Below, one piece after another: positions 1 through 6,569 of a stretch of DNA of 38,226 nucleotides (within the stretch, counting starts at the first letter, position 1; the number at the start of each line of letters is the position of its first letter). The notes beneath the pieces are model-generated. The model was not told the DNA's origin and did not search any database. It saw only the letters and a program-made list of their open reading frames with translations. This DNA comes from Candidatus Aerophobetes bacterium Ae_b3b (GTDB taxonomy: Bacteria > Aerophobota > Aerophobia > Aerophobales > AE-B3A). The stretch is from the NCBI GenBank assembly GCA_005223085.1, contig NJBP01000016.1, forward strand, positions 1-38,226. Direction: 5' to 3'. The position numbers and the translations under genes are program-made.

Positions 1-58
1 GGACTCTATATACTTAAAAATGTGAGTGACCATAGAACTGTCCTTATATACGATGAGA

Positions 59-496
59 TCAATGAAGTATAGATTTTTCAGCACCTTTTATCGCCTCCTG
101 TAAGTACGATGTGGTAGGTATCTCACCTTCCAGTACAATGACTACCGCACTTACACTATGGCTGAATTCTAACTGTTCTTTAATGTTGACATTGTGCTCA
201 ATATACAACTCATGCTTGGGTAAATGGTAATGAGTCCTTAACCATTTTTCTTTCTCCTCATGCTGACCAATAATAATCCATACTGATGGTTGTAGTCCTG
301 ACGCTAGAGATCCTAAGTGGTTAACTTCTACTGTTTCATCATCCTCAGAATCATCAATCCAGGCACTAGATTTCAGCTGCTCGCCGTCATATATGATGCC
401 ATCAGCTACCTCTTCAGCTGTAGATCTGTTATATTGTTTTAACAAGGTGTCAACTGCTTTTTTAAAAGTTTGGATTTCCAAAATGGGTATCATCAA
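59..496 (-). CDS. hypothetical protein, partner of the HEPN gene
   Basis: A 145-residue protein of unknown family. The open frame begins at a TTG (496) directly followed by an ATG (493). Both lie inside the 3' end of the upstream HEPN gene, so the two reading frames overlap by about 35 bp and are probably translated together. The protein is acidic in its first half (a DDSEDDETVE stretch) and has no obvious membrane segment. The second half alternates hydrophobic strands (SVWIIIG, SAVVIVLEGEI) with charged loops, which suggests a small alpha/beta fold. I do not recognise the family. Position and overlap would suit an antitoxin or accessory subunit for the HEPN protein, but that is inference from context only. 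Confidence 0.55.
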   Translation of the reverse strand: MMIPILEIQTFKKAVDTLLKQYNRSTAEEVADGIIYDGEQLKSSAWIDDSEDDETVEVNHLGSLASGLQPSVWIIIGQHEEKEKWLRTHYHLPKHELYIEHNVNIKEQLEFSHSVSAVVIVLEGEIPTTSYLQEAIKGAEKSILH

Positions 497-1439
497 TATA
501 TTTGGAGAACCTTGATGAAAGAATTGTAAATATTCTTAATTTTATGAAATAGTGAACAGATGAATTTCTTATTTCTTTAATATTTTCAATAAATGTCTTA
601 AATGGTTCTTTGATTTGCTTGGAGTCCGATAGTAGGATAAGTGTTTTCTTATCCGACCTTATTATAGATGGAATTTTTTCAATTTTATACTCTAAAGAAA
701 GATACCGCCCTTTCTTCTTTCCATTTAGTATTTCTATCTCGCCAGGGGATAATACATCTTTGTTTCTTAAACTGAAATCATATCCAACGCTATTCACAAA
801 TGCTTCAACAAAAGAAAAAAAACTCAGAATGGAAAGCCTAGCATAAGTAGCCACATCTTGGTTTGCAGTGCGTAATATCTTATTAACCAATTTCGGATCA
901 TCAGTTTTATTTGATTCTTTCCAGAATCTAGCATATGCGTGCATGTTTTCATAAGATTCTTCTGAAAGTGCTAATATAAAAAAAGCATCTCTTAATAAGA
1001 ATTCTTCTTCAATACTACCAAAACCAGCATGATGGCCGATACCAATTCTTGCATGAAATGGGAAATCTTCGGGAAAACCCATATTCGAACAATCCATAAC
1101 CTTCTGAAGCCAACCGCATTCCAATCCCCACGAATATGGTTCTCTGTTTTTATCAAAAAATTTATTAAACTCTTCAGTGATTTGCTCTACGGGTATTTTG
1201 GGTGGAAATGATTCTTTATACCAATCAACTACCTTTTGAAGATGGTTTATTAAGATGGGGCCTTTATTAACAATTTCATCTTCATCTGCTTTATTTAAAA
1301 ATTCTGAGGTTTCAACTAAACTTTCTCTGACAGTTTTATTGGAAATTCCCCCCTTGTCTTTTGGTGCGAGGGAAGTCATTAGTTGAAGATAGACTAAATG
1401 AACGGTTAATTCCTTTCTTATCGGTACATATTGTTTCAT
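462..1439 (-). CDS. HEPN-domain protein, putative RNase
   Basis: A 325-residue protein. The last third looks like a HEPN domain: a hydrophobic helix (SILSFFSFVEAFVNSVG, near residue 205), a charged middle part, and EIRNSSVHYF near residues 289-298. That motif supplies the R-x4-H signature (about R291 and H296) that forms the RNase site in HEPN toxins and defence proteins. The first 190 residues match nothing I recognise. The ATG at 1439 lies 24 bp from the nearest attC-like site (1464), with no visible promoter, as is usual for an integron cassette gene. The region looks more AT-rich than the neighbouring core genes, consistent with transfer. It overlaps the next minus-strand gene. The HEPN call rests on the motif and helix pattern; the target and any toxin role are unknown. 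Confidence 0.6.
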   Translation of the reverse strand: MKQYVPIRKELTVHLVYLQLMTSLAPKDKGGISNKTVRESLVETSEFLNKADEDEIVNKGPILINHLQKVVDWYKESFPPKIPVEQITEEFNKFFDKNREPYSWGLECGWLQKVMDCSNMGFPEDFPFHARIGIGHHAGFGSIEEEFLLRDAFFILALSEESYENMHAYARFWKESNKTDDPKLVNKILRTANQDVATYARLSILSFFSFVEAFVNSVGYDFSLRNKDVLSPGEIEILNGKKKGRYLSLEYKIEKIPSIIRSDKKTLILLSDSKQIKEPFKTFIENIKEIRNSSVHYFIKLRIFTILSSRFSKYIDDTHFGNPNF

Positions 1440-1463
1440 AATGCCACCTTAATGGGCAATGCC

Positions 1464-1598
1464 GTATAACGGAACTCGGGTTTGCGAAGTTGCGAAGCAA
1501 TTTGCGAATTGCGTTCAGCAACGGCGCAAACTCGAAGTTAGGCGAAGTGGCGCTTCGCCACGAGTCTAACTTCGGGCGAAGCCCGAGTCCCGTTAAGC
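1464..1598 (-). repeat. cluster of attC-like recombination sites
   Basis: Four 7-bp boxes fit, or nearly fit, the integron core-site consensus RYYYAAC / GTTRRRY: GTATAAC (1464-1470, one mismatch), GTTAGGC (1537-1543), GTCTAAC (1564-1570) and GTTAAGC (1592-1598). Between them lie imperfect inverted repeats: aactcgggtttgcg (1473-1486) against cgcaaactcgaagtt (1525-1539), a GTGGCG-CTT-CGCCAC hairpin (1547-1561), and CGGGC-gaa-GCCCG (1573-1585). Paired end boxes around imperfect stems are what folded attC sites look like. Read on the minus strand, the recombinase remnant comes first, then these sites, then the HEPN gene. The 80-bp unit (1464-1543) is a normal attC length; the 35-bp unit (1564-1598) is short, so it may be a decayed or nested site. 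Confidence 0.5.
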
Positions 1599-1628
1599 AA
1601 AATGAAGCGAAGCGACATTTTGCTTAAC
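1592..1628. repeat. perfect 13-bp hairpin beside the recombinase remnant
   Basis: gttaagcaaaatg (1592-1604) and cattttgcttaac (1616-1628) are exact reverse complements around an 11-nt loop. Both ends carry attC-like core boxes (GTTAAGC and GCTTAAC), so the hairpin joins the attC-like cluster to the recombinase remnant. It could be a site where the array begins (attI side), a junction of two sites, or a terminator for the remnant. There is no long T-run, so a recombination role fits better than termination. Confidence 0.45.
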
Positions 1629-1914
1629 TATTTATATCCGAATTTCTTCGTTTATGCTCCCAAATTGGCATATTTTGCAAAGTGCTTCGTTTATGCACGA
1701 TTCTAGGTGAGACCTCAAATTGTAACTTTTTGTTGTCATTTTCTTCCAAAATCGAAAGGGCTTTTAATCCGTCCAATATCTCGCTAGCTGAGGTGAGTAT
1801 AAATTCTGTAGTTTTCGAACTCTTATGTCCAAGTAGTTGTTGAATGTATGGCAAATTTGTACCACCTTCTAAAAGATGGATAGCGAAACTATGGCGCAAG
1901 GTGTGAACTGTCAC
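1624..1914 (-). pseudogene. tyrosine recombinase (integrase), C-terminal remnant with frameshift
   Basis: The first 40 residues after the GTG at 1914 are the C-terminal catalytic core of a tyrosine recombinase: [15 protein letters not shown] gives the H-x-x-R box and [14 protein letters not shown] gives the second conserved H. The expected IYTH nucleophile segment is missing from this frame, which reads FILTSAS instead. In the next frame the DNA at 1784-1804 encodes IYTHLS and a stop, so one A/T base has been lost near 1801-1806. The N-terminal two thirds, including the first catalytic Arg, are absent: the fragment starts within the stop codon of pyrK (4-bp overlap). The residues following the shift are not expected to be real protein. 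It points toward the attC-like cluster. It could be IntI or a XerC/D-like integrase; the region that would decide is missing. Confidence 0.8.
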
Positions 1915-2726
1915 AACCTGTCCCAGAGGATTTGGTTTACTGTAAAAACTGGGCCATCTTTACAGACCCGCAGATATCCTTCTCTCGCTCTCACTACACA
2001 TCCAAGACAAGCGCCTATTCCGCAGCCCATCCTCTGTTCCAGTGAAATCTGAGAGGGTAGTCTATATTTTCTACTGAGCTGAGCTATTTTTTTTAACATT
2101 GGCACAGGGCCACAGGCAAAGACTAAGTCTGGCTTAGAATATCGGAGTAAAGTTTCAGCCAAAAAATCGCTGACTAGCCCTTTATAGCCCCAACTGCCGT
2201 CCTCGGTGGCTATTTTAACTGTGGCCCCCAAGTTCTTAAAATCTTGGGCACATAAGATTTGCTTTCTTGTCCGGGCTCCAAGAAGAAGGGTTATCTTGGG
2301 ACGGTAACTCTTAGGAGGCGTCTGGTCACTGATTTTCGAATCATGGTTAAGTAGCCTTTTTGCCAGAAAATAAAGAGGTGCTACCCCTATGCCACCAGCC
2401 ACCAGGATGACTTTCCCGAAATTTTCCTTTAATTCAAATCCTTGCCCTAAAGGGCCCAAAAGATCAAGTTTCTTACTCTTTTCCTTTTTGGATAGAAGAT
2501 CTGTTCCTTTACCCACTACTTGGTAGAGGATCTCGAGCTTCTCATCCTCGGGGTTATAGATGCTAAAGGGCCGCCTTAGCAAAAAAGCTGACCCGGCCGT
2601 CACTTTAATGTGTACGAACTGGCCTGGCTGCGCATTCTGGCAGATTTCGGGAGAATTTAAAATTATCTTAAAATAGTTAAGAGTAATATTTTTATTGGAG
2701 AGAACCTCAGCTACAACCTGGTACAT
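1911..2726 (-). CDS. pyrK: dihydroorotate dehydrogenase electron transfer subunit (PyrK)
   Basis: A 271-residue iron-sulfur flavoprotein that passes electrons from a type-1B dihydroorotate dehydrogenase to NAD in pyrimidine synthesis. Visible parts, in order: a beta-barrel FAD domain with LRRPFSIYN (about residue 50), a GPLGQGF turn, an NAD-binding [17 protein letters not shown] (about 110), an ACGPVPMLK segment (about 204), and a C-terminal [2Fe-2S] loop [13 protein letters not shown] followed by VCKDGPVF, giving four cysteines. The start ATG at 2726 has a GGAG-like ribosome site and a good promoter behind it. The usual downstream partner pyrD is absent: a recombinase remnant starts inside the stop codon. 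Related ferredoxin-NADP reductase subunits (NfnA) are the main alternative, but the RRPFSIY and CxxxxCxxC pattern favours PyrK. Confidence 0.88.
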   Translation of the reverse strand: MYQVVAEVLSNKNITLNYFKIILNSPEICQNAQPGQFVHIKVTAGSAFLLRRPFSIYNPEDEKLEILYQVVGKGTDLLSKKEKSKKLDLLGPLGQGFELKENFGKVILVAGGIGVAPLYFLAKRLLNHDSKISDQTPPKSYRPKITLLLGARTRKQILCAQDFKNLGATVKIATEDGSWGYKGLVSDFLAETLLRYSKPDLVFACGPVPMLKKIAQLSRKYRLPSQISLEQRMGCGIGACLGCVVRAREGYLRVCKDGPVFTVNQILWDRL

Positions 2727-2743
2727 TCTCTTTTCTCCGTTAC

Positions 2744-2771
2744 ATTATACCAACATTTTTAAACAATTCAA
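2744..2771 (-). promoter_or_regulatory. sigma-70 type promoter of pyrK
   Basis: On the minus strand TTGAAT (2771-2766) and a perfect TATAAT (2749-2744) are separated by 16 bp. The -10 box is 17 bp before the pyrK ATG, with an AACGGAGAAA ribosome-binding stretch between. The -35 box lies 8 bp from the -35 box of the divergent fumarase promoter, so the two promoters are back to back. Confidence 0.7.
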
Positions 2772-2779
2772 GGCCAAGG

Positions 2780-2808
2780 TTGACAGGACCGTTTGTTTAA
2801 GATAAAAT
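2780..2808 (+). promoter_or_regulatory. sigma-70 type promoter of the fumarase gene
   Basis: A perfect TTGACA (2780-2785) and TAAAAT (2803-2808) are separated by 17 bp. The fumarase start is at 2887, which leaves a leader of about 70 nt in which I see no clear riboswitch or terminator. Confidence 0.65.
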
Positions 2809-2886
2809 TAAGTACCCCATGAGGAAGAAGATGTAGATGGGTGTATAGAGAGGTAAGCAAACGCTAACCAAAGTGAATAGGCAGCT

Positions 2887-3747
2887 TTGTTGAAAGAGAA
2901 ATTACTAGAGAAAATAAGTGGGGTCGTATCTGAGCTATGTCTGGAAAGTAATTATGGAATAAGAAAGGATGTCTTTGAGGCGCTTCAACTGGCCGAGAAA
3001 AAAGAGGAGGAAAGACTCGCCAAATTAGTTTTAGGCAAGTTAATCGAGAACATAAAAATTGCCGAGGCCGAAAAAGTTCCTGTGTGTCAGGATACCGGGG
3101 TAGCGGAGGTCTTTGTAGAGGTGGGTAAAGGAGTAAGTATCCAAGGTGACTTATTGGAAGAAGCTATATCTCGGGGAGTAAGAGAGGGCTATGAGGGAGG
3201 TTACTTACGAAAATCTATGGTAGATGATCCCCTTTTCTTACGCCAAAACACCCAGGATAACACTCCAGCCCTGATTCACTTTCAATTTAACTCCTCTTTT
3301 AGGGATAGAATAAGAATAACTCTTTTTCCCAAAGGGTTTGGTTCAGAGAATGTGGGAAAAGTAGCTATGCTAACTCCTGACGAGGGCAGAAGAGGAGTAA
3401 AAAGGTTCATCCTGAAGGTAGTTAAACAGGCAGGGGCCAATCCCTGTCCACCTATCATTCTCGGGGTAGGGATAGGAGGAACAATGCAGACTTGCATCTT
3501 TCTAGCTAAGAAAGCGCTGCTTCGTCCCTTGGAAGCGAGGAACCCGACAGCAAGCTATGCCCTCTTGGAGGAGGAACTGTTAAGAGAGATCAATCAATTA
3601 AAAATAGGGGTGCAGGGTTTAGGAGGATTGACCACTTGTCTGGGGGTTAATATAGAACATTTCGCCACTCATATGGCAGGTCTTCCGGTAGGGGTGAATA
3701 TCAGTTGTTATGCTCTAAGAGAAGCTACCAGAGTTCTTAATGTATAG
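2887..3747 (+). CDS. fumarate hydratase class I, alpha subunit
   Basis: A 286-residue protein matching the alpha (N-terminal) half of class I [4Fe-4S] fumarases and L(+)-tartrate dehydratases. Key parts: VPVCQDTGVAEVFVE near residues 65-80 with the first cluster cysteine, NPCPPIILGVGIGGTMQTC near residue 190 with further cysteines, and a final NIEHFATHMAGLPVGVNISC. These three cysteine regions are where the cluster ligands lie. The start is a pair of TTG codons (2887, 2890) with no strong Shine-Dalgarno site. Two-subunit enzymes need a beta subunit, normally the next gene, but here the next gene is RNase HII. The partner must be elsewhere or lost. Fumarase and tartrate dehydratase cannot be separated from this subunit alone. 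Confidence 0.87.
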   Translation: MLKEKLLEKISGVVSELCLESNYGIRKDVFEALQLAEKKEEERLAKLVLGKLIENIKIAEAEKVPVCQDTGVAEVFVEVGKGVSIQGDLLEEAISRGVREGYEGGYLRKSMVDDPLFLRQNTQDNTPALIHFQFNSSFRDRIRITLFPKGFGSENVGKVAMLTPDEGRRGVKRFILKVVKQAGANPCPPIILGVGIGGTMQTCIFLAKKALLRPLEARNPTASYALLEEELLREINQLKIGVQGLGGLTTCLGVNIEHFATHMAGLPVGVNISCYALREATRVLNV

Positions 3748-3761
3748 ACGGTTAATTTTCT

Positions 3762-4385
3762 ATGCTTATCTTAGGTATTGATGAGGCTGGAAGAGGCCCG
3801 GTAATAGGTCCTCTGGTTATTTGTGGAGTACTGATAAGGCAGGCTTGTCTCGCAGAGCTTATAAAAAAAGGAGTAAGAGACTCAAAATCTTTAGTTTCTT
3901 CCAGGAGGTTAAAACTAAAAAAGGAGATTGAACTCTTGGCGCAAGACTATGAGTTAATCATTATCTCCCCCCAACAAATTGATAAAAAGGGGCTAAATGA
4001 TTTGGAGCTAGAAAGCACAATCACTCTCATAAGAAGATTTCATCCTCATCGTGTTTATGTAGATGCACCTACTCGAAATTGTAACTCATACAAAGAGAAA
4101 ATCAGGGAACTCCTTGGTTCTGAGACGAAAATAGAGTTGGTAGTAGAGAATTTTGCCGATCAAAATTATCCTGTGGTAGGAGCTGCTTCAATCTTGGCTA
4201 AAGTGGAAAGAGACAGAAGAATATCTAAACTGAAGGAGAGGTATGGATCACTGGGGTCGGGTTATCCTTCGGACCATCAGACGATTAATTTTTTAAGAGA
4301 ATACCTTCGCCAGCATAAGGGTTTTCCTCCCATAGTCAGAAAAAGGTGGAAGACTCTAAAAAGGATCTTAGAGCAGGAATTCTGA
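3762..4385 (+). CDS. rnhB: ribonuclease HII, archaeal type
   Basis: A 207-residue RNase HII, which removes RNA from RNA-DNA hybrids and single ribonucleotides from DNA. The N-terminus MLILGIDEAGRGPVIGP gives the catalytic D and E; YVDAPTRN (about residue 105) gives the next Asp, and ADQNYPVVGAASILAKVERD (from about 132) carries the last acidic site and the substrate-binding stretch. The wording GRGPVIGPLVICGV, AASILAKVERD and GSGYPSDHQT is that of archaeal RNase HII; bacterial enzymes usually read GRGPLAGPVVAAAV. This suggests transfer from archaea or a deep lineage. The ATG at 3762 lies 14 bp after the fumarase stop, and lptC follows closely, so co-transcription is likely. Confidence 0.92.
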   Translation: MLILGIDEAGRGPVIGPLVICGVLIRQACLAELIKKGVRDSKSLVSSRRLKLKKEIELLAQDYELIIISPQQIDKKGLNDLELESTITLIRRFHPHRVYVDAPTRNCNSYKEKIRELLGSETKIELVVENFADQNYPVVGAASILAKVERDRRISKLKERYGSLGSGYPSDHQTINFLREYLRQHKGFPPIVRKRWKTLKRILEQEF

Positions 4386-4439
4386 ATTATGGGAATTTCC
4401 CTCTTGAATATCTGGGGAAGGAGTGATGCGGCAGACAAA

Positions 4440-4994
4440 ATGGGGAAGAAAAATTTGTGGGTGCTTGGGGTAGTTATCACGGCAAGTCTTACCCTACTCG
4501 TAAGTTGTAAGAGAGAAGAGGGACGATATTCTTTGCGCACCACGGTAAAAGAGACTCCACTTTTAGAGGCGCAAGGGGTCAATTTAGTAGGATGGGATGA
4601 GAAGGGTAGAAAGTCCTGGGAACTTCAAGCTAATTCTGGTGTGCAGTTTACTCAACGGATGAGCTTTAGCCAGGTGAAACTCAATCTTTTGGAAAATGGT
4701 AGGCCTGCCTCGGAAGGAGTGGCACAAAGGGTTACTATGGACACTCGTACCTCAAATCTTGTTCTTAAAGGAGATGTCAAGTTTGTTTCCTATGTCGACG
4801 GAGCCGAGCTTTTTACTTCTGAGCTGGAATGGATAGCCTCAGAAAAAAAATTACAGACAGAGAAGAAGGTTTTCTTAAAAAGGGAGAATCTTTTTATAGA
4901 GGGATGGGGTCTGGTTGCAAATTCTGACCTATCTCAGATAGAGATTAAGAACAACCCTACTACCAGACTTATTGAAAGTAAATCTTCACCGTAA
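4440..4994 (+). CDS. lptC: LptC-like LPS export protein with a lipoprotein signal
   Basis: LptC links the inner-membrane LptBFG pump to periplasmic LptA. The family is recognised here from a short N-terminal hydrophobic segment, then a beta-rich OstA-like domain (GVNLVGWDEKGRKSWELQA, GRPASEGVAQRVTMD, LVLKGDVKFVS) and its place before lptA-lptB-lptD. Two starts are possible: ATG 4389 (201 aa) or ATG 4440 (184 aa). The second puts the signal MGKKNLWVLGVVITASLTLL at the extreme N-terminus, so I prefer it. The segment ends in LVSC, a fair lipobox, suggesting lipid anchoring instead of the usual single membrane helix. Sequence identity with known LptC is low, as is common; the call leans on context. 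Confidence 0.75.
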   Translation: MGKKNLWVLGVVITASLTLLVSCKREEGRYSLRTTVKETPLLEAQGVNLVGWDEKGRKSWELQANSGVQFTQRMSFSQVKLNLLENGRPASEGVAQRVTMDTRTSNLVLKGDVKFVSYVDGAELFTSELEWIASEKKLQTEKKVFLKRENLFIEGWGLVANSDLSQIEIKNNPTTRLIESKSSP

Positions 4995-5060
4995 CTATTT
5001 AGCCACAGATTCACGCAGATGAACACAGATTGATTAATTACTTGACCCCGTAGAAAATTA

Positions 5061-5350
5061 TTAGTATTGAGAAGATTTATACGCGTATCGAGGGACTTTC
5101 CCCAAAGGAGCCTTATATCAGCCACCTTAACGAGTCAGCTCTGCAGGCTTTGAATTTAGGGGGAGCAGTGAGCGAAGCGAGCGTTGAGGGGGAATATTTT
5201 CCCCCTCAAGAATAGTTGAGGAAAAGAAAGACGTGTTGTCTGAGGAGGGAAACGACGAGTTTCACGTCTTTCCCGAGACGAGAAGACGAGCAGAAACAAT
5301 CGAAAGTCGATATACAGCGACGAAGGGGAAGAGTGCCGAGATATTCTTGA
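5061..5350 (+). repeat. dispersed repeat family R1, copy A
   Basis: This fills most of the 368-bp gap between lptC and lptA. It matches copy B (15522-15740) in two blocks: 5061-5136 (76 bp, 7 differences, no gaps) and 5214-5350 (a few substitutions and small gaps). Copy A has 77 extra bases between the blocks. In block two, gaaagacgtg (about 5226-5235) can pair with cacgtctttc (about 5263-5272); in copy B one base of this stem changes to a G-U pair, which keeps the stem. Just before the repeat (5000-5031) is a degenerate cacagat/acgcagat run of the kind common between genes in environmental genomes. No transposase is present. Confidence 0.8.
5137..5213. repeat. 77-bp palindrome-bearing insert within repeat copy A
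   Basis: These bases are absent from copy B, where only 4 bp join the two conserved blocks. The insert ends in a near-perfect palindrome, gagggggaa-ta-ttttccccctc (about 5185-5206), after a purine-rich gcgaagcgagcg stretch. It looks like a separate small element placed in the repeat, or a segment lost from copy B. Confidence 0.6.
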
Positions 5351-5362
5351 CGGAGGATGCGA

Positions 5363-5878
5363 ATGAAGAAAAAAGTCGGACTACTTCTGGGGATGGGATT
5401 AATTGTCTGGGTGGTTATGAGCCTCTCCTCGATAGTCTTTGCCCAGAAAGAGTTAGTAGTTAGCAGCTCCCAGCAGAGAATAGACTATGCCAATGGGATA
5501 CTCTTTTATGAAGGCAAGGTTAAGGCTACCTGGGAGGATCTATTATTGTTGTCGGACGAGATGGAGGTGTATCTAACTAAGGATAATGATTTAAAAGAGA
5601 TTATAGCCAAGGGAAATGTTAGTATTACCCAGGGGAACAAAAAAAGGCAAGCCACCGGCCAAATGGCTACTTATACAGGTGAGGATAATAAACTTATTAT
5701 ACAGGGTAATGCTCACTATCACGATGAGCTAGGAAATGATCTACTGGCAGAAAAAATAACCGTTTGGATAGGAATGGAAAAACTCGAGGCGGAAGGAACC
5801 CCGGTTCAGGCGACTTACGCATTAGGATCATTAAGAGAGGAAGAGGAAGTTGGTTCTCAGGGTGAAAAATCTCAGTAA
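5363..5878 (+). CDS. lptA: LPS transport periplasmic protein LptA
   Basis: LptA forms the periplasmic bridge that carries LPS between membranes. The protein has a signal peptide (MKKKVGLLLGMGLIVWVVM... ending near VFAQ) and then an OstA-like beta-jellyroll: RIDYANGILFYEGKVKATW, LLLSDEMEVYLT, IIAKGNVSITQGNKKRQATG and KLIIQGNAHYHDE. Frames starting at 5357 and 5363 are both open. The GGAGG at 5352-5356 touches the first ATG but sits 6 nt before the second, so 5363 (171 aa) is the better start. The C-terminus is a charged tail (LREEEEVGSQGEKSQ) that overlaps the start of lptB by 29 bp, showing translational coupling. Confidence 0.88.
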   Translation: MKKKVGLLLGMGLIVWVVMSLSSIVFAQKELVVSSSQQRIDYANGILFYEGKVKATWEDLLLLSDEMEVYLTKDNDLKEIIAKGNVSITQGNKKRQATGQMATYTGEDNKLIIQGNAHYHDELGNDLLAEKITVWIGMEKLEAEGTPVQATYALGSLREEEEVGSQGEKSQ

Positions 5879-6569
5879 GAGCTATCAGAAAAAACTGGTA
5901 GTAAATAAAGTTTCTCTTAAGGTATCCCAGGGTCAGGTAGTCGGTCTTCTGGGACCTAATGGAGCAGGAAAGACAACCACTTTTTTTATGATTGTGGGTT
6001 TGGTCAAGCCCAGCCAGGGTAGGATTTTTTTAGGAGACGAAGAAGTTACTCATCTTGCTACATATCAGAGGGCGAGAAAAGGCATTGCTTATCTTCCTCA
6101 GAGACCCTCCGTATTTCAAAAACTTACCGTCAAGGAAAATCTTTTGGCCATTTTGGAAACCCTTGATCTCTCCGCGGGGGAACAGGAGGAACGGGCAAAT
6201 TATTTACTCACTGAACTAGGGATTACCCATTTAGCGGAGCAGAGGGCTTATCTCCTTTCCGGTGGAGAACGTCGAAGAGTGGAGATAGCAAGAGCCCTGG
6301 TTACTTCTCCTTCTTTTATCCTCCTCGACGAGCCCTTCGCTGGAATCGATCCTATTACCGTCTCAGATCTTCAAACAATTGTCTTTGAGTTAAAAAGAAA
6401 AGGAATAGGAATACTCATTACCGACCACAATGTCAGAGAAACTCTTCAGATTACAGATTCCTCTTACATCATGCATCAGGGCAAAATTCTTATGTCCGGG
6501 AAAAGGGATGAGCTCACCCAGGATAAAACCACAAGAGAGATCTTTCTGGGGGAAAACTTCAGGCTTTAG
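5850..6569 (+). CDS. lptB: LPS export ABC transporter ATPase LptB
   Basis: A cytoplasmic ATPase of 239 residues that powers LPS extraction with LptF and LptG. All ABC motifs are present: Walker A GPNGAGKTT (about residue 35), Q-loop PQRPSVFQKLTVKENL (about 83), signature LSGGERRRVEIARAL (about 137), Walker B FILLDEPFAGIDP (about 157) and the switch His in ITDHNVRET. The wording of the Q-loop and DEPFAGIDP is typical of LptB. Start is TTG 5850 behind an AGGAAGAGGAAG purine run; GTG 5862 is an alternative. It overlaps lptA at its 5' end and lptD at its 3' end. The lptF and lptG genes are not in the window. Confidence 0.95.
   Translation: MVLRVKNLSKSYQKKLVVNKVSLKVSQGQVVGLLGPNGAGKTTTFFMIVGLVKPSQGRIFLGDEEVTHLATYQRARKGIAYLPQRPSVFQKLTVKENLLAILETLDLSAGEQEERANYLLTELGITHLAEQRAYLLSGGERRRVEIARALVTSPSFILLDEPFAGIDPITVSDLQTIVFELKRKGIGILITDHNVRETLQITDSSYIMHQGKILMSGKRDELTQDKTTREIFLGENFRL

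Noticed and set aside
1-58. Possible end attC site after the HEPN pair
   Set aside because: No core-site boxes or stem seen in the 58 bases available.
5233-5463. Plus-strand frame in repeat R1 copy A, and its like at 15598-15801
   Set aside because: Shared SEE-DEFHVFPETRRRAETI text comes from the repeat itself; differences between copies mostly change amino acids, and the copy A frame runs into lptA out of frame.
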